Source: Fulvivirga sediminis
GTDB taxonomy: Bacteria; Bacteroidota; Bacteroidia; Cytophagales; Cyclobacteriaceae
Direction of reading: 5' to 3'
Assembly: GCF_016757215.1 (NCBI RefSeq)
Contig: NZ_JAESIY010000010.1
Location: forward strand, 62,001-126,000
Length of the DNA stretch: 64,000 nucleotides
Position 1 is the first letter of the stretch. Each line of letters begins with the position of its first letter. Shown here in pieces: positions 1 through 8,348 of the stretch. The position numbers and the translations under genes are program-made. The notes below the pieces were generated by a model. That model was not told where the DNA came from and did not search any database. It saw nothing but the letters and a program-made list of their open reading frames with translations.

Positions 1-112
1 GGAAGGGCTATGGAAAAGTACGTGTATCAAATCATTGAAAGGGTTTATCATTAAGTGACGGTCTATTAAAATTCTTGCTCAATACTTCCGATGAGTGAAA
101 TATTTTCAAAAT

Positions 113-126
113 AATGTTTAGACATT
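113..126. promoter_or_regulatory. Putative operator half of a palindrome pair (upstream copy)
   Basis: The 14-mer AATGTTTAGACATT is a palindrome apart from one base. It is followed by TGAAA, as is the second copy 45 bp downstream. Two such dyads before a YceI gene resemble operator pairs of dimeric winged-helix repressors (MarR-like). The regulator itself is not visible in this window, so the class is an inference. Confidence 0.45.
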
Positions 127-157
127 GAAACCAAAACGAATTAGGCTCGTTAATATT

Positions 158-171
158 AATGTTTAAACATT
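158..171. promoter_or_regulatory. Putative operator (perfect 14-bp palindrome) before yceI
   Basis: AATGTTTAAACATT is a perfect palindrome. It starts 45 bp after a near-identical copy, about four helical turns, so both dyads could lie on the same face of the DNA. It ends 32 bp before the ATG of the YceI gene and would overlap the -35 region of a TATAAT-like element at 183-188. A protein bound here would be well placed to repress that gene. Confidence 0.5.
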
Positions 172-203
172 GAAATTGAAGTTATAATATAAAACCTGTA
201 AAA

Positions 204-728
204 ATGGAAGCTCAAGTAAAAACAAAATGGGTATTAGACCCTACACACTCAGAAGTTAGTTTTAAAGTAAAACATATGATGATATCTACTTTAACTGGCT
301 ACTTTGAGAAGTTTGAAGGAGACGTAGAGACGGAAAATGATCAATTTACCAATGCCGAGGTAGAGTTTACTATAGACGTCGACTCTATTAATACCAACAA
401 CCCAGACCGAGACGGACATCTTAAATCTGATGATTTCTTTAATTCTGCTGACTTTCCAAAGGTCACATTCAAATCAAAATCTTTTGATGGCGCAAAGTTA
501 TTAGGAGATCTTACTATAAGAGATGTGACTAAAGAAATAGTGTTAGATGTAGATTTTAATGGGGTGGCTGTAGACCCTTATGGCCAAACTAAAGCTGGTT
601 TTGAAGTAACAGGAGCGATTAATCGAAAAGACTATAAATTATCTTGGAGTGCTGTTACCGAAGCTGGTAATATAGTCGTTTCAGATAATGTGAAACTGGT
701 TATGAGTGTTCAGTTTATAAAACAATAA
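204..728 (+). CDS. YceI family protein, cytoplasmic form
   Basis: A 174-residue YceI-like lipocalin-fold protein. Visible family features are the opening W-x-LDPTHSEVSFKVKHMM segment, the central LKSDDFFNSADFPKVTFKS block and the GDLTIRDVTKEIVLDV block, in family order and at about full family length. YceI domains bind isoprenoid or other long hydrophobic ligands; the ligand here is unknown. No signal peptide is present, unlike the convergent YceI lipoprotein just downstream, so this copy is probably cytoplasmic. Two palindromic sites upstream suggest repressor control. The ATG at 204 is the only good start. A shared terminator follows. Confidence 0.92.
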   Translation: MEAQVKTKWVLDPTHSEVSFKVKHMMISTLTGYFEKFEGDVETENDQFTNAEVEFTIDVDSINTNNPDRDGHLKSDDFFNSADFPKVTFKSKSFDGAKLLGDLTIRDVTKEIVLDVDFNGVAVDPYGQTKAGFEVTGAINRKDYKLSWSAVTEAGNIVVSDNVKLVMSVQFIKQ

Positions 729-802
729 GTTCGAGATGAAGTATCGGAGCCTCAGTAGTGAAGTTGGTTGTGTGAAGTTGTGTAGCTGCGGTTCTAATTA
801 GA

Positions 803-832
803 AAAAGCCCGGAATTTTACTGCCGGGCTTTT
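803..832. terminator. Bidirectional intrinsic terminator between convergent YceI genes
   Basis: A perfect 10-bp stem (AAAAGCCCGG / CCGGGCTTTT) with a 10-nt loop. The T-run after the right arm and the A-run before the left arm let it work in both directions. It sits between the stop codons at 728 (+) and 852 (-). Confidence 0.85.
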
Positions 833-851
833 TTGTTTTCTACTATTTCTC

Positions 852-1499
852 TTAATTCTTTTTGAAAGAAATTTCAGCCTGTAGTCCCACTTCGCTCCAT
901 GTTTTGCTTACGCCATCAGCTCCTGTATGAAGTGCTTCACAAGCCTTGTTGATAGAAGCTACAGCATCAAGTGCATCCCAATCTTCCAAGTTCATTACTC
1001 CCTTGAAAGTGTAATAGGTATCTGAAGTTACTTCATAAGTTAAGGGGATGTTAGCCGTTTTACCATTTAAAGTAATGTCTACAGATGCACTTTCTTTGTC
1101 TTCACCAAGTTTAAAAGTACCAGTAATGTTTTCTGTGTCGGTCATTACTCCAAAAAAGAAAGAAACAATTTTAGGATCTCTGGTTCCTGTAGCATCATTG
1201 GTATTAAGGCTTTTCACAGGTATGCTAAACTCTGTGCCATTCAGTGCCTCTAAAGGAGTAGCTCCGCTATTGGTTTTAGTAAAGTTTATAGTTTTGAATG
1301 CTCCTCCTACAGGTACTTTGTCGGTGGTTTTATAAGCAGTAAAGTTTACTTCTGCTGATGATTTTACTATAGTAAATTCTCCCTCTACACTGCTAGTTTC
1401 TGTAGTTTCAGAGGCATTGCTTTCTTCTCCGTTTTTTGGTTGGTTACAGCTAGTAGCTATTAAAAATATGCCCATGCATATTATTGCTAATTTTTTCAT
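852..1499 (-). CDS. YceI family lipoprotein
   Basis: The protein starts MKKLAIICMGIFLIATSC, a lipoprotein signal with lipobox Cys at residue 18, followed by a Glu/Ser/Thr-rich linker and a YceI domain (VKSSAEVNFTAYKTTDKVPV, later LNTNDATGTRDPKIVSFFFG). A TTG two codons upstream (1505) is in frame, but the ATG at 1499 gives the proper signal peptide, so I place the start there. It is probably a periplasm-facing lipid-binding protein. It is convergent with another YceI gene and shares a terminator with it. A TAGCTTTG promoter element lies about 90 bp upstream on the same strand. Confidence 0.9.
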   Translation of the reverse strand: MKKLAIICMGIFLIATSCNQPKNGEESNASETTETSSVEGEFTIVKSSAEVNFTAYKTTDKVPVGGAFKTINFTKTNSGATPLEALNGTEFSIPVKSLNTNDATGTRDPKIVSFFFGVMTDTENITGTFKLGEDKESASVDITLNGKTANIPLTYEVTSDTYYTFKGVMNLEDWDALDAVASINKACEALHTGADGVSKTWSEVGLQAEISFKKN

Positions 1500-1588
1500 T
1501 GTCAATAATTTTTTGTTTTATGATGTTGATTTGAAATTATATCTGTCCTTAATAAAAAAAAGGTACGTCTTATGATTTCAATAAGGTG

Positions 1589-1596
1589 CAAAGCTA
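1589..1596 (-). promoter_or_regulatory. Bacteroidota -7 promoter element for the YceI lipoprotein
   Basis: On the minus strand the sequence reads TAGCTTTG, an exact match to TAnnTTTG. No clear TTTG -33 element sits 18-20 nt upstream, so the assignment is moderate. It would give a leader of about 80 nt before the ATG at 1499. Confidence 0.4.
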
Positions 1597-1754
1597 TTTG
1601 TTTAGATTGAGCATACTTCAGGTTTTAACATAAATTAATATCTTCTTTTATATCAAAAGCGATATAAATTGATGAGAGGAATTTTTTTCATTCGTATATT
1701 CCATTTTAAAATGGGTAACTTCGATGCCTTAAATGAAAGCATAGCATATATCTT

Positions 1755-2753
1755 ATGAGTATATATAAAGAGATTGAAGAAAAAATAAAGTCGGCTTCTA
1801 ATATTATTATTACAGCACATAAGTCTCCAGACGGAGATTCAATAGGAGCTTCATTAGGGCTATTAAATTTCATAGAAAAGCTGGGGAAAAATGCCTCGGT
1901 ATGTCACCCTGATCCGGCTCCTGAGTTTTTATATTGGCTAGATACTTCTTCCATACTTTTTATGACAGAAGAATCTGAAAATATTACTGATTTGTTTCAA
2001 AAGGCCGATTTAATCTTTAGTCTGGATTATAATGCTACTGATAGAGTGGGGCCTGAAATGCAGGTATTGTTGGAGCAGTCAGAGGCTGAAAAAATCATGA
2101 TAGATCATCATCTTAACCCTGCTGAATTTGCTGATATAATGGTTTCTGAAACAAAGGCTTCTTCTACGGCCGAGTTGATTGCTGAACTGATCATTGAATC
2201 TGGAAATGAGGATCTGCTCAATGAACAAATTGGTATTCCTCTATACCTTGGTATCATGACAGACACTGGAGGTTTCAGGTTTTCATCAGTGACACCTCGT
2301 ACCCATGAGATATTGGCCAAGTTACTGAAGGTAGGAGTGCAACACCATTTAATTCATGAATTACTGAATGATAATAATACCTTAAGCAGGATGCGATTAC
2401 AAGGCTATGCCATGAGCGAGAAGCTGCTGGTTATGGATGATTTTAAAGTGGGTATTATAGGTCTCGCTAAAGAAGAGTTAAACAGGTTCGGCTATCAAAA
2501 AGGAGATACCGATGGCCTTGCTAATCAGGTTTTATCCATTAGAGGGATGAGAGTGGCAATAGTTTTTACCGAGCGAGATGGCATGATGAAAATTTCATTT
2601 AGATCAAAAGGCGAAGATTATGTAAATGTACTAGCAGCAGAGCATTTTGATGGAGGAGGCCATGCCAATGCTTCTGGAGGTAGAAGTGACTTGCCAGTGG
2701 AGGAAACCATACAGAAATTAATGAAGCTGGTGCCTAAGTATTTTACTAAATGA
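1755..2753 (+). CDS. DHH-family oligoribonuclease / PAP phosphatase (NrnA-like)
   Basis: A 332-residue DHH-DHHA1 phosphoesterase. Motifs are in order: AHKSPDGDSIGASLGL (motif I), SLDYNATDR (motif II), IDHHLNP (DHH motif III), IMTDTGGFRFSSV (motif IV), and a C-terminal DHHA1 domain ending in GGGHANASGG. In this family Mn2+-dependent enzymes degrade nanoRNAs and can dephosphorylate 3'-phosphoadenosine 5'-phosphate. Length is normal and all metal ligands appear present. It is probably a soluble housekeeping enzyme. A weak TAACTTCG element at 1716-1723 may be its -7 region. Confidence 0.9.
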   Translation: MSIYKEIEEKIKSASNIIITAHKSPDGDSIGASLGLLNFIEKLGKNASVCHPDPAPEFLYWLDTSSILFMTEESENITDLFQKADLIFSLDYNATDRVGPEMQVLLEQSEAEKIMIDHHLNPAEFADIMVSETKASSTAELIAELIIESGNEDLLNEQIGIPLYLGIMTDTGGFRFSSVTPRTHEILAKLLKVGVQHHLIHELLNDNNTLSRMRLQGYAMSEKLLVMDDFKVGIIGLAKEELNRFGYQKGDTDGLANQVLSIRGMRVAIVFTERDGMMKISFRSKGEDYVNVLAAEHFDGGGHANASGGRSDLPVEETIQKLMKLVPKYFTK

Positions 2754-2804
2754 TGGAGGGGGAGAAGGTGGATGATTTAAATTGAAATCTGCTTAATAGT
2801 TGAT

Positions 2805-3452
2805 ATGAGTTTATTAAAGCAAGTTTTTAAATGGCTTTTATTCTTACTGCTACTTCCGGTGGCTTACCTTCTTATTGCCTTGTTGCTAACTTTTATAACC
2901 GTTAATGGCGACCACGAAGCAGCTGAAAAAGGGAAAGCTGTTTACCTAAATACTAATGGAGTACATCTAGATATTATTTTGCCTAAAAATGATGTTGATA
3001 GCCAGGTACTAAAAGATCTCAGGTATTATGAAAATGAAAACTATCTGTCGTTTGGCTGGGGAGATAAAAATTTTTACATCAACACGCCATCATGGGGAGA
3101 TTTAACTTTTAGCAATGCTTTTGAAGCACTGTTTATGAAAAGTAGCACCCTGGTACATGTTACCCGTTATAAACAAAGGCAGTCAGATTGGGTAGAGGTA
3201 AAAGTAACTGATAGCGAATTACAAAATCTGAATAAGTATCTGCTGGCAGCATTCAAGAGAGATAAAGCCGAAAATAAGCAACTATTACTCAATAAAGGAT
3301 ATAGTCCTATTGATGATTTTTATGAAGCAAATGGAAATTATACCTGCTTTAATACCTGCAATAGTTGGGTAAATACAGCCTTTAAAAATAGCGGCCTCAA
3401 AGCCTGCCTATGGACTCCCTTTGACTTTGGTTTGATGCGGAAGTATGATTGA
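2805..3452 (+). CDS. DUF2459 (TIGR02117-like) membrane-anchored protein
   Basis: This 215-residue protein has one N-terminal transmembrane segment (about residues 7-32, rich in Leu/Ala), then a globular domain with YLSFGWGDKNFYINTPSWGD and a downstream HVTRY motif, both typical of the TIGR02117/DUF2459 family. The catalytic role of the family is not established as far as I know. A CFNTCNSWVNTAFKNSG block near the C-terminus resembles the Cys/Asn-containing core of papain-like folds, but that is only an impression. The gene starts 51 bp after the NrnA gene on the same strand, so co-transcription is possible. Confidence 0.75.
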   Translation: MSLLKQVFKWLLFLLLLPVAYLLIALLLTFITVNGDHEAAEKGKAVYLNTNGVHLDIILPKNDVDSQVLKDLRYYENENYLSFGWGDKNFYINTPSWGDLTFSNAFEALFMKSSTLVHVTRYKQRQSDWVEVKVTDSELQNLNKYLLAAFKRDKAENKQLLLNKGYSPIDDFYEANGNYTCFNTCNSWVNTAFKNSGLKACLWTPFDFGLMRKYD

Positions 3453-3510
3453 GAGAATTTAATACACCTCGATCGTAATTATATATAGGCTATGACGCCA
3501 AAGATTCCAA

Positions 3511-3602
3511 TCAAATACACATATTTGCCAAGAGACTTGTCTAGTACGGTACACCCCACAAAGTCATCCTGAGGCACTCGAAGGATAGACTTTCTGCAGG
3601 CT
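3511..3602 (+). repeat. Intergenic repeat, copy 1 (REP-like, about 90 bp)
   Basis: This stretch matches 4494-4585 without gaps. Over the best 78 bases (3525-3602 vs 4508-4585) about 69 agree by eye, and the core GTCATCCTGAGGCACTCGAAGG is identical in both. The core resembles the CTGAGC...GTCGAAG class of short interspersed repeats common in Bacteroidota. A related sequence in inverted orientation follows at 3654-3669. The rest of the 487-bp gap (3670-3939) shows no gene or clear signal. Confidence 0.75.
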
Positions 3603-3653
3603 TAGACTGCATACTTACTTATTACGTCACCATTTCAGCTTTTACACTCTACT

Positions 3654-3669
3654 CTTCGACACGGCTCAG
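3654..3669 (-). repeat. Inverted partner of the REP-like core
   Basis: CTTCGACACGGCTCAG is the reverse complement of CTGAGCCGTGTCGAAG, a variant of the CTGAGGCACTCGAAG core at 3569-3583. The head-to-head arrangement about 70 bp apart is like paired REP/REPIN elements. Only this short core is shared, so the call is moderate. Confidence 0.5.
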
Positions 3670-3939
3670 TGTGGCTCTATGGGTAGTTTTGGTTTGTTGG
3701 ATTGCAGTTGTATGTTATTGATGGTTTGAGGGTGAACTATGTTCTAGCCGATCATTTATGATTACATAAAATGAAGAGTTAAATAAAATAAATACCATTG
3801 CCAGCCAGAAATGATGTATTATGGCCAAGTAGATGCTTCATATTAGTGAGCAATTAGAACGAATATTTTAGGCAGTTATGTGTATACCAATCATTTAAAT
3901 TGGCAGGGAAAAATGATAAATATTCGTTATTTTGCAGTT

Positions 3940-4137
3940 ATGAATATAGAAGCTAGAAAATATCATTTGATAGAGAGGTTGATGAAGTGTGATGAAAATG
4001 AGTTGAGAAAGATTGAGATTTTTCTAGAGCAGGAATCCGCTCTGTCGGCATCGTTGGATAGGTCTTTAAATCAAGTGCAGGAAGGTAAGGTTATTTCGCA
4101 TGATCAGGTAAGGAAGAAATATGAGAAATGGCTTTAG
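3940..4137 (+). CDS. Antitoxin of a RelE/ParE-type toxin-antitoxin pair
   Basis: A small, charged, mostly helical protein (65 residues from ATG 3940). It ends with VISHDQVRKKYEKWL, the C-terminal pattern often seen in antitoxins paired with RelE/ParE toxins in Bacteroidota. The frame is open further upstream to a GTG at 3880. I prefer the ATG at 3940 because the family starts with a helical segment like NIEARKYHLIERLM, and a promoter-like TTATTTTG lies just before it. It overlaps the toxin start by 10 nt, typical of translational coupling. Such antitoxins usually bind and neutralise the toxin and repress their own promoter. Confidence 0.75.
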   Translation: MNIEARKYHLIERLMKCDENELRKIEIFLEQESALSASLDRSLNQVQEGKVISHDQVRKKYEKWL

Positions 4138-4418
4138 AAATTGTTTGGACTGAAGAAGCCAGTGAAGGACTTGATGAAATAATTACTTATTTAGAAAGGA
4201 AATGGACTCAAAGGGAGATTAAAAAATTCTTTGTCAGGCTTGAAGACTGTTTGGAGAAAATATGTAGAGCACCGCATCAGCCGAAGGATTCCCTAAGAAA
4301 GCCAGGAACAAAAGAATATCAGCATTCACCTCACACAACCATATTTTATACTTACGACGATAAAGTGGTAAATATTTTAAGAATATGGACCAATATGAAG
4401 AATCCCAGTAGTATATAA
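4128..4418 (+). CDS. RelE/ParE superfamily toxin
   Basis: A 96-residue protein of normal family length. It has the pattern of the RelE/ParE fold: an initial strand (EIVWTEEASEGLDEI), two helices (ITYLERKWTQREIKKFFVRL) and C-terminal strands (TIFYTYDDKVVNILRIWTN). ParE members poison gyrase and RelE members cleave mRNA on the ribosome; sequence alone does not decide which applies. The ATG at 4128 lies inside the antitoxin 3' end. The pair is bracketed by two copies of an intergenic repeat. Confidence 0.8.
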   Translation: MALEIVWTEEASEGLDEIITYLERKWTQREIKKFFVRLEDCLEKICRAPHQPKDSLRKPGTKEYQHSPHTTIFYTYDDKVVNILRIWTNMKNPSSI

Positions 4419-4493
4419 TCAATTTTAATTATTTGTCTTTATTCTTTAACATTGATCTCAATTATATTGAGTCTATCCATCAGTAAATTCTAC

Positions 4494-4585
4494 TCAATAA
4501 CGCATAGTTGCCAAGAGATTTGACTAGCATGCTAAACCCCCAAAAGTCATCCTGAGGCACTCGAAGGATAGACTTTTTGCAGGCT
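4494..4585 (+). repeat. Intergenic repeat, copy 2
   Basis: Second, same-orientation copy of the repeat at 3511-3602, with only scattered substitutions and no gaps over its best 78 bases. The two copies start 983 bp apart and bracket the toxin-antitoxin genes exactly. No terminal inverted repeats or target duplications were seen. The remaining gap sequence to 4697 contains only a small palindrome, CTCAATTATATTGAG (4457-4471). Confidence 0.75.
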
Positions 4586-4697
4586 GAGAGTGACTCTGAT
4601 TATAGTGTTTAAATCATTGACGACTCCATTGCCACCACTAACACTCTTTTAAAGCCTAATTTCCCAACATTCCAGAAGCTCACCTGTTCTATTTCTA

Positions 4698-5729
4698 ATG
4701 TTATTACAATTCACTGAAATAGGAATTCACTGTCCGCAGGCAGATATTTACATAGATCCGTGGAGGCCTGTTGATAGGGCACTAATTACGCATGGGCATG
4801 CAGATCATAGCCGTCGGGGGCATAAGTATTACCTGTGTACAGAAGCAGCCATGCCGGTAATCAAATACCGATTAGGGCAGGATATTAATGTGGAAACTGT
4901 GAAGTTTGGTGAGGTGAAAACCATCAATGGAGTGAAGTTTTCTTTCCACCCTGCCGGGCATATTATAGGATCTGCTCAAATCAGGGTGGAGTACAAGGGA
5001 GAAGTTTGGGTAGCATCTGGTGATTATAAAGTGGCTGCTGATGGGCTCACGGAGACTTTTGAGCCAGTAAAATGTCACACTTTTATTACAGAATCTACTT
5101 TTGGTCTGCCTATTTATAAGTGGAAATCTCAAAAGGATGAGTTTGAAGAGATTAATAACTGGTGGCGTACAAATCAGGAGAATGGTAAAACTACGGTGCT
5201 CACAGGTTATGCCCTGGGTAAAGCGCAGCGAATTATTCAAAATCTGGATCATAGTATAGGCACGGTGTATACTCACGGAGCGGTAGAAAATGTTAATGAA
5301 GTCATTCGTAATCAAGGGGTAGATTTGAAGTCTACAGTAAGAGTAACACAAGATATTCCTAAAGAAAATTTTAAAGGCAATATAGTGGTGGCCACTCCTT
5401 CGGCTATAGGCTCTCCCTGGATGAAAAAGTTTATGCCTTACAGTGTGGGTGTTGCCTCTGGCTGGATGAGCCTGCGCGGCGCCAGAAGAAGAAGAGCGGT
5501 AGACCGAGGCTTTGTTCTGTCAGATCATGCTGATTGGGATGAGCTCAATACAGCTGTAAAAGCTACAGAGGCTGAAAGGGTATTTGTCACTCATGGCTAT
5601 ACCAATATCTTCAGCCAATGGCTCAATGAGCAAGGTATAGAATCGGCGACAGTAGAAACGCAATATGAAGGGGAGCTGACAGAAATAGGGGAATCCACCG
5701 TAAAAGAAGAGGAGGAAGAAAGCTCATGA
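4698..5729 (+). CDS. Ligase-associated DNA exonuclease (MBL-fold)
   Basis: A metallo-beta-lactamase/beta-CASP-like nuclease of 343 residues. The metal motif THGHADHSRRG is at residues 31-41 (H32, H34, D36, H37), ASGDYK gives the next ligand, and a C-terminal LSDHADWDEL and VTHGY follow. This matches the exonuclease that travels with an ATP-dependent ligase and an Lhr-like helicase in a DNA-damage response group. The stop overlaps the ligase start by 4 nt (ATGA), so the two are translationally coupled. The acidic tail (EEEEESS) is unremarkable. Confidence 0.9.
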   Translation: MLLQFTEIGIHCPQADIYIDPWRPVDRALITHGHADHSRRGHKYYLCTEAAMPVIKYRLGQDINVETVKFGEVKTINGVKFSFHPAGHIIGSAQIRVEYKGEVWVASGDYKVAADGLTETFEPVKCHTFITESTFGLPIYKWKSQKDEFEEINNWWRTNQENGKTTVLTGYALGKAQRIIQNLDHSIGTVYTHGAVENVNEVIRNQGVDLKSTVRVTQDIPKENFKGNIVVATPSAIGSPWMKKFMPYSVGVASGWMSLRGARRRRAVDRGFVLSDHADWDELNTAVKATEAERVFVTHGYTNIFSQWLNEQGIESATVETQYEGELTEIGESTVKEEEEESS

Positions 5730-7315
5730 AATATTTTACTGAATTATTTACTCGCCTCGATCAAACCACCAAAACGCTGGTTAAGGTAGATGCCCTGAAG
5801 GAATATTTTCACAAGGCTACTGATAAAGATAAACTATGGACTATCGCCTTGCTTTCTCATCGCAGGCCCAAACGAACGATCAATAGAAACTATATAAAAA
5901 AATGGGCCGCTGAGTTTAGCGAGTTGCCGTATTGGCTTTTCGAAGAGAGCTATCACATAGCTGGAGATCTGGCAGAAACCATCGCTTTGATATTGCCCAG
6001 TCCAGAGAGTCGTACGGATAATTCACTCACTTATTGGATTGAATACATACAGGCATTAGGAGGCTTGGAAGAAAATGAGAAGAAGGCTCAACTCAAAAGC
6101 GCCTGGCTGTCATTAGATGCTACCGAACGCTTTGTATTTAATAAACTGATTACAGGGGGCTTTAGAATGGGTGTTTCTCAGAAGCTAATGGTTCGTGCTT
6201 TGGCTAAATATACGGGCATTGATGAGAGCAGCTTGGCACATCGGCTTATGGGTAATTGGACACCAGAGACTACCACTTTTCAGGATTTAATACTTTCTGA
6301 AGATGCTAATGAAGATAACTCAAGGCCATATCCTTTTTATCTGGCTTATGCCCTGGAAGATGAAACTGAGTCGCTGGGAGATACAAGTCTATGGTTCGCT
6401 GAGAGGAAATGGGATGGCATTCGTGGACAAATTATAGTGAGGGAAGGAGAACTGTACGTATGGTCCAGAGGAGAGGAGCTGGTTACAGATAAGTATCCTG
6501 AATATGAAGTTTTAAAAGAAAAGCTGCCGAACGGCACTGTTTTAGATGGCGAAATTTTGCCTTATAAAAACGGACAACCTTTACCTTTTAATCTGCTGCA
6601 AACCCGAATTGGTCGTAAAAATTTAACAAAAGGTGTATTGCAAAAATCACCTGTGATATTTAAAGCATACGATGTGTTGGAGTGGCAAGGCGAAGATATT
6701 AGGCAATGGCCTTTAGAAAAACGACGTACGCAGCTGGAGTCATTGGTGGGTGACGTGGGTGATCCGGTGTTGCATCTTTCTGACCTCGTGATTTTTAATG
6801 AATGGCGGCAGTTGGCCGCTGAGCGAGATAGAAGTCGTGAATTTTTCAGTGAGGGGATTATGCTTAAGCGAAAAGATTCCACCTACAAAGATGGCAGAAA
6901 AAAGGGCGATTGGTGGAAGTGGAAAGTTGATCCTTTAACTATAGATGCGGTGATGATCTACGCTATGCGGGGCAGTGGAAGAAGGGCCAATTTGTATACT
7001 GATTATACCTTCGCCGTTTGGGATGGTGAGCAGCTGGTGCCCTTCACTAAAGCCTATTCTGGCCTTACTGATAAGGAAATAGGCCAAGTAGACCGTTTTG
7101 TGAAGAAAAATACCATTGATAGATTTGGGCCTGTTCGTAGTGTAACGCCTGAGCTGGTGTTTGAAATTGCCTTTGAGGGAATTAACAAGTCTAGCCGCCA
7201 TAAGTCAGGAGTAGCGTTAAGATTTCCTCGGATAAAACGTTGGAGGCATGATAAACCCAAAGAAGAGGCTAATACATTAGAAGAACTACACCAACTGCTA
7301 GAGGTGTATGGTTAA
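5726..7315 (+). CDS. ATP-dependent DNA ligase of the ligase-associated repair group
   Basis: A 529-residue ATP-dependent DNA ligase. It has an N-terminal helical DNA-binding domain (about 1-200), then the nucleotidyltransferase motif I ERKWDGIRGQ with catalytic Lys at residue 228, motif III-like LDGEILPY, motif IV EGIMLKRKDS, motif V KGDWWKWKVDP, and a C-terminal OB domain. It is close to the PP_1105-type ligases found beside an MBL exonuclease and an Lhr-like helicase. It probably seals nicks after end processing. No LigD-type polymerase domain is present, so this is not the standard Ku/LigD NHEJ ligase. Confidence 0.92.
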   Translation: MKYFTELFTRLDQTTKTLVKVDALKEYFHKATDKDKLWTIALLSHRRPKRTINRNYIKKWAAEFSELPYWLFEESYHIAGDLAETIALILPSPESRTDNSLTYWIEYIQALGGLEENEKKAQLKSAWLSLDATERFVFNKLITGGFRMGVSQKLMVRALAKYTGIDESSLAHRLMGNWTPETTTFQDLILSEDANEDNSRPYPFYLAYALEDETESLGDTSLWFAERKWDGIRGQIIVREGELYVWSRGEELVTDKYPEYEVLKEKLPNGTVLDGEILPYKNGQPLPFNLLQTRIGRKNLTKGVLQKSPVIFKAYDVLEWQGEDIRQWPLEKRRTQLESLVGDVGDPVLHLSDLVIFNEWRQLAAERDRSREFFSEGIMLKRKDSTYKDGRKKGDWWKWKVDPLTIDAVMIYAMRGSGRRANLYTDYTFAVWDGEQLVPFTKAYSGLTDKEIGQVDRFVKKNTIDRFGPVRSVTPELVFEIAFEGINKSSRHKSGVALRFPRIKRWRHDKPKEEANTLEELHQLLEVYG

Positions 7316-7345
7316 AATAAAAATAGATTAAATAATTTGAAAAAC

Positions 7346-8329
7346 ATGGAATATAAGAGATTAGGAAAATCAGGATTACAAGTAAGTCGCCTTTCTTTAG
7401 GCTCTTGGCTTACATTTGGAAAACAGATCGAAGATAATATCGCTGAAGATCTCATGAAAATAGCATATGATGCAGGAGTTAATTTCTTTGATAATGCCGA
7501 GGCTTATGCCGGAGGTAAATCAGAGGAAGTGATGGGAAGTATCCTTAAAAAAATGGGGTGGAGAAGAGATAGCTATTCAGTTTCTAGTAAAGTCTTTTTT
7601 GGAGCAGATGGAGGTGAAGGAAATCTGAAGCCCACTCAGAAGGGGCTTAATAGAAAACATGTAACAGAGGCTTGTCATCAGGCTTTAAAAAGATTGCAGG
7701 TAGATTATCTTGATTTATACTTTTGCCATAGGCCAGATAAAGATACACCTATTGAAGAAACTGTTTGGGCTATGCATAACCTTATCCAACAAGGGAAGGT
7801 GTTGTATTGGGGTACCTCAGAATGGAGTGCTCAGGAAATAATGGAGGCACATATGGTAGCCAGACAATATAACCTTATAGGACCTACTATGGAGCAGCCT
7901 CAGTACAATATGATGGTTCGGGATAAGGTGGAAAGTGAATTTTCCAGGGTTTATGATACGGTCGGTTTAGGTACCACCGTATGGTCGCCATTGGCATCTG
8001 GGCTACTTACAGGTAAGTATAATAATGAATCTCCAGAAGATACTCGCTTTAAGTTTGAAAGTCTTGACTGGCTAAAGGACAGTACTTTGGTGGAGGAGAA
8101 AATTGAAAAAGTACGCCAACTTACGGCTCTCGCTAAAGAGCTTGATCTATCCATGCCTATTTTGGCATTAGCCTGGTGTTTGAAAAATGATAATGTAAGT
8201 ACTGTGATACTCGGAGCTTCTAAAACTAGTCAGCTGGAAGAAAACCTGAAGGCAGTTGATGCTACCAGTAAGTTAACCTCTGAAGTGATGGAGAATATTG
8301 AAACCATTTTGGATAATAAGCCAGAATAA
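7346..8329 (+). CDS. Aldo/keto reductase, potassium-channel beta-subunit-like
   Basis: A TIM-barrel NADPH-dependent oxidoreductase of 327 residues. It has the EYKRLGKSGLQVSRLSLGSW opening, FDNAEAYAGGKSE with catalytic Asp and Tyr, SSKVFF with Lys, CHRPD with His, and a C-terminal cofactor-binding segment VILGASKTSQLEENL. It resembles the KvBeta/YghZ branch that reduces aldehydes and methylglyoxal. A TTG at 7337 is in frame, but ATG 7346 matches the family start. It separates the ligase from the helicase in an otherwise coherent repair group, and no role in repair is known. A strong terminator follows. Confidence 0.9.
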   Translation: MEYKRLGKSGLQVSRLSLGSWLTFGKQIEDNIAEDLMKIAYDAGVNFFDNAEAYAGGKSEEVMGSILKKMGWRRDSYSVSSKVFFGADGGEGNLKPTQKGLNRKHVTEACHQALKRLQVDYLDLYFCHRPDKDTPIEETVWAMHNLIQQGKVLYWGTSEWSAQEIMEAHMVARQYNLIGPTMEQPQYNMMVRDKVESEFSRVYDTVGLGTTVWSPLASGLLTGKYNNESPEDTRFKFESLDWLKDSTLVEEKIEKVRQLTALAKELDLSMPILALAWCLKNDNVSTVILGASKTSQLEENLKAVDATSKLTSEVMENIETILDNKPE

Positions 8330-8348
8330 TTTCAGTAGAAGGTTATAA

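Noticed and set aside
1-54. A short frame ending in TAA at the left edge, GRAMEKYVYQIIERVYH
   Set aside because: Two other frames are also open for a similar length, and no motif supports one, so the upstream gene cannot be identified.
4457-4471. Palindrome CTCAATTATATTGAG after the toxin gene
   Set aside because: A 6-bp stem with a 3-nt loop and AT-rich composition is expected by chance in such DNA; no T-run follows closely enough to call a terminator.
3453-4697. Insertion sequence or transposon around the toxin-antitoxin genes
   Set aside because: No transposase gene, terminal inverted repeats or target duplication could be found; the repeats look REP-like.
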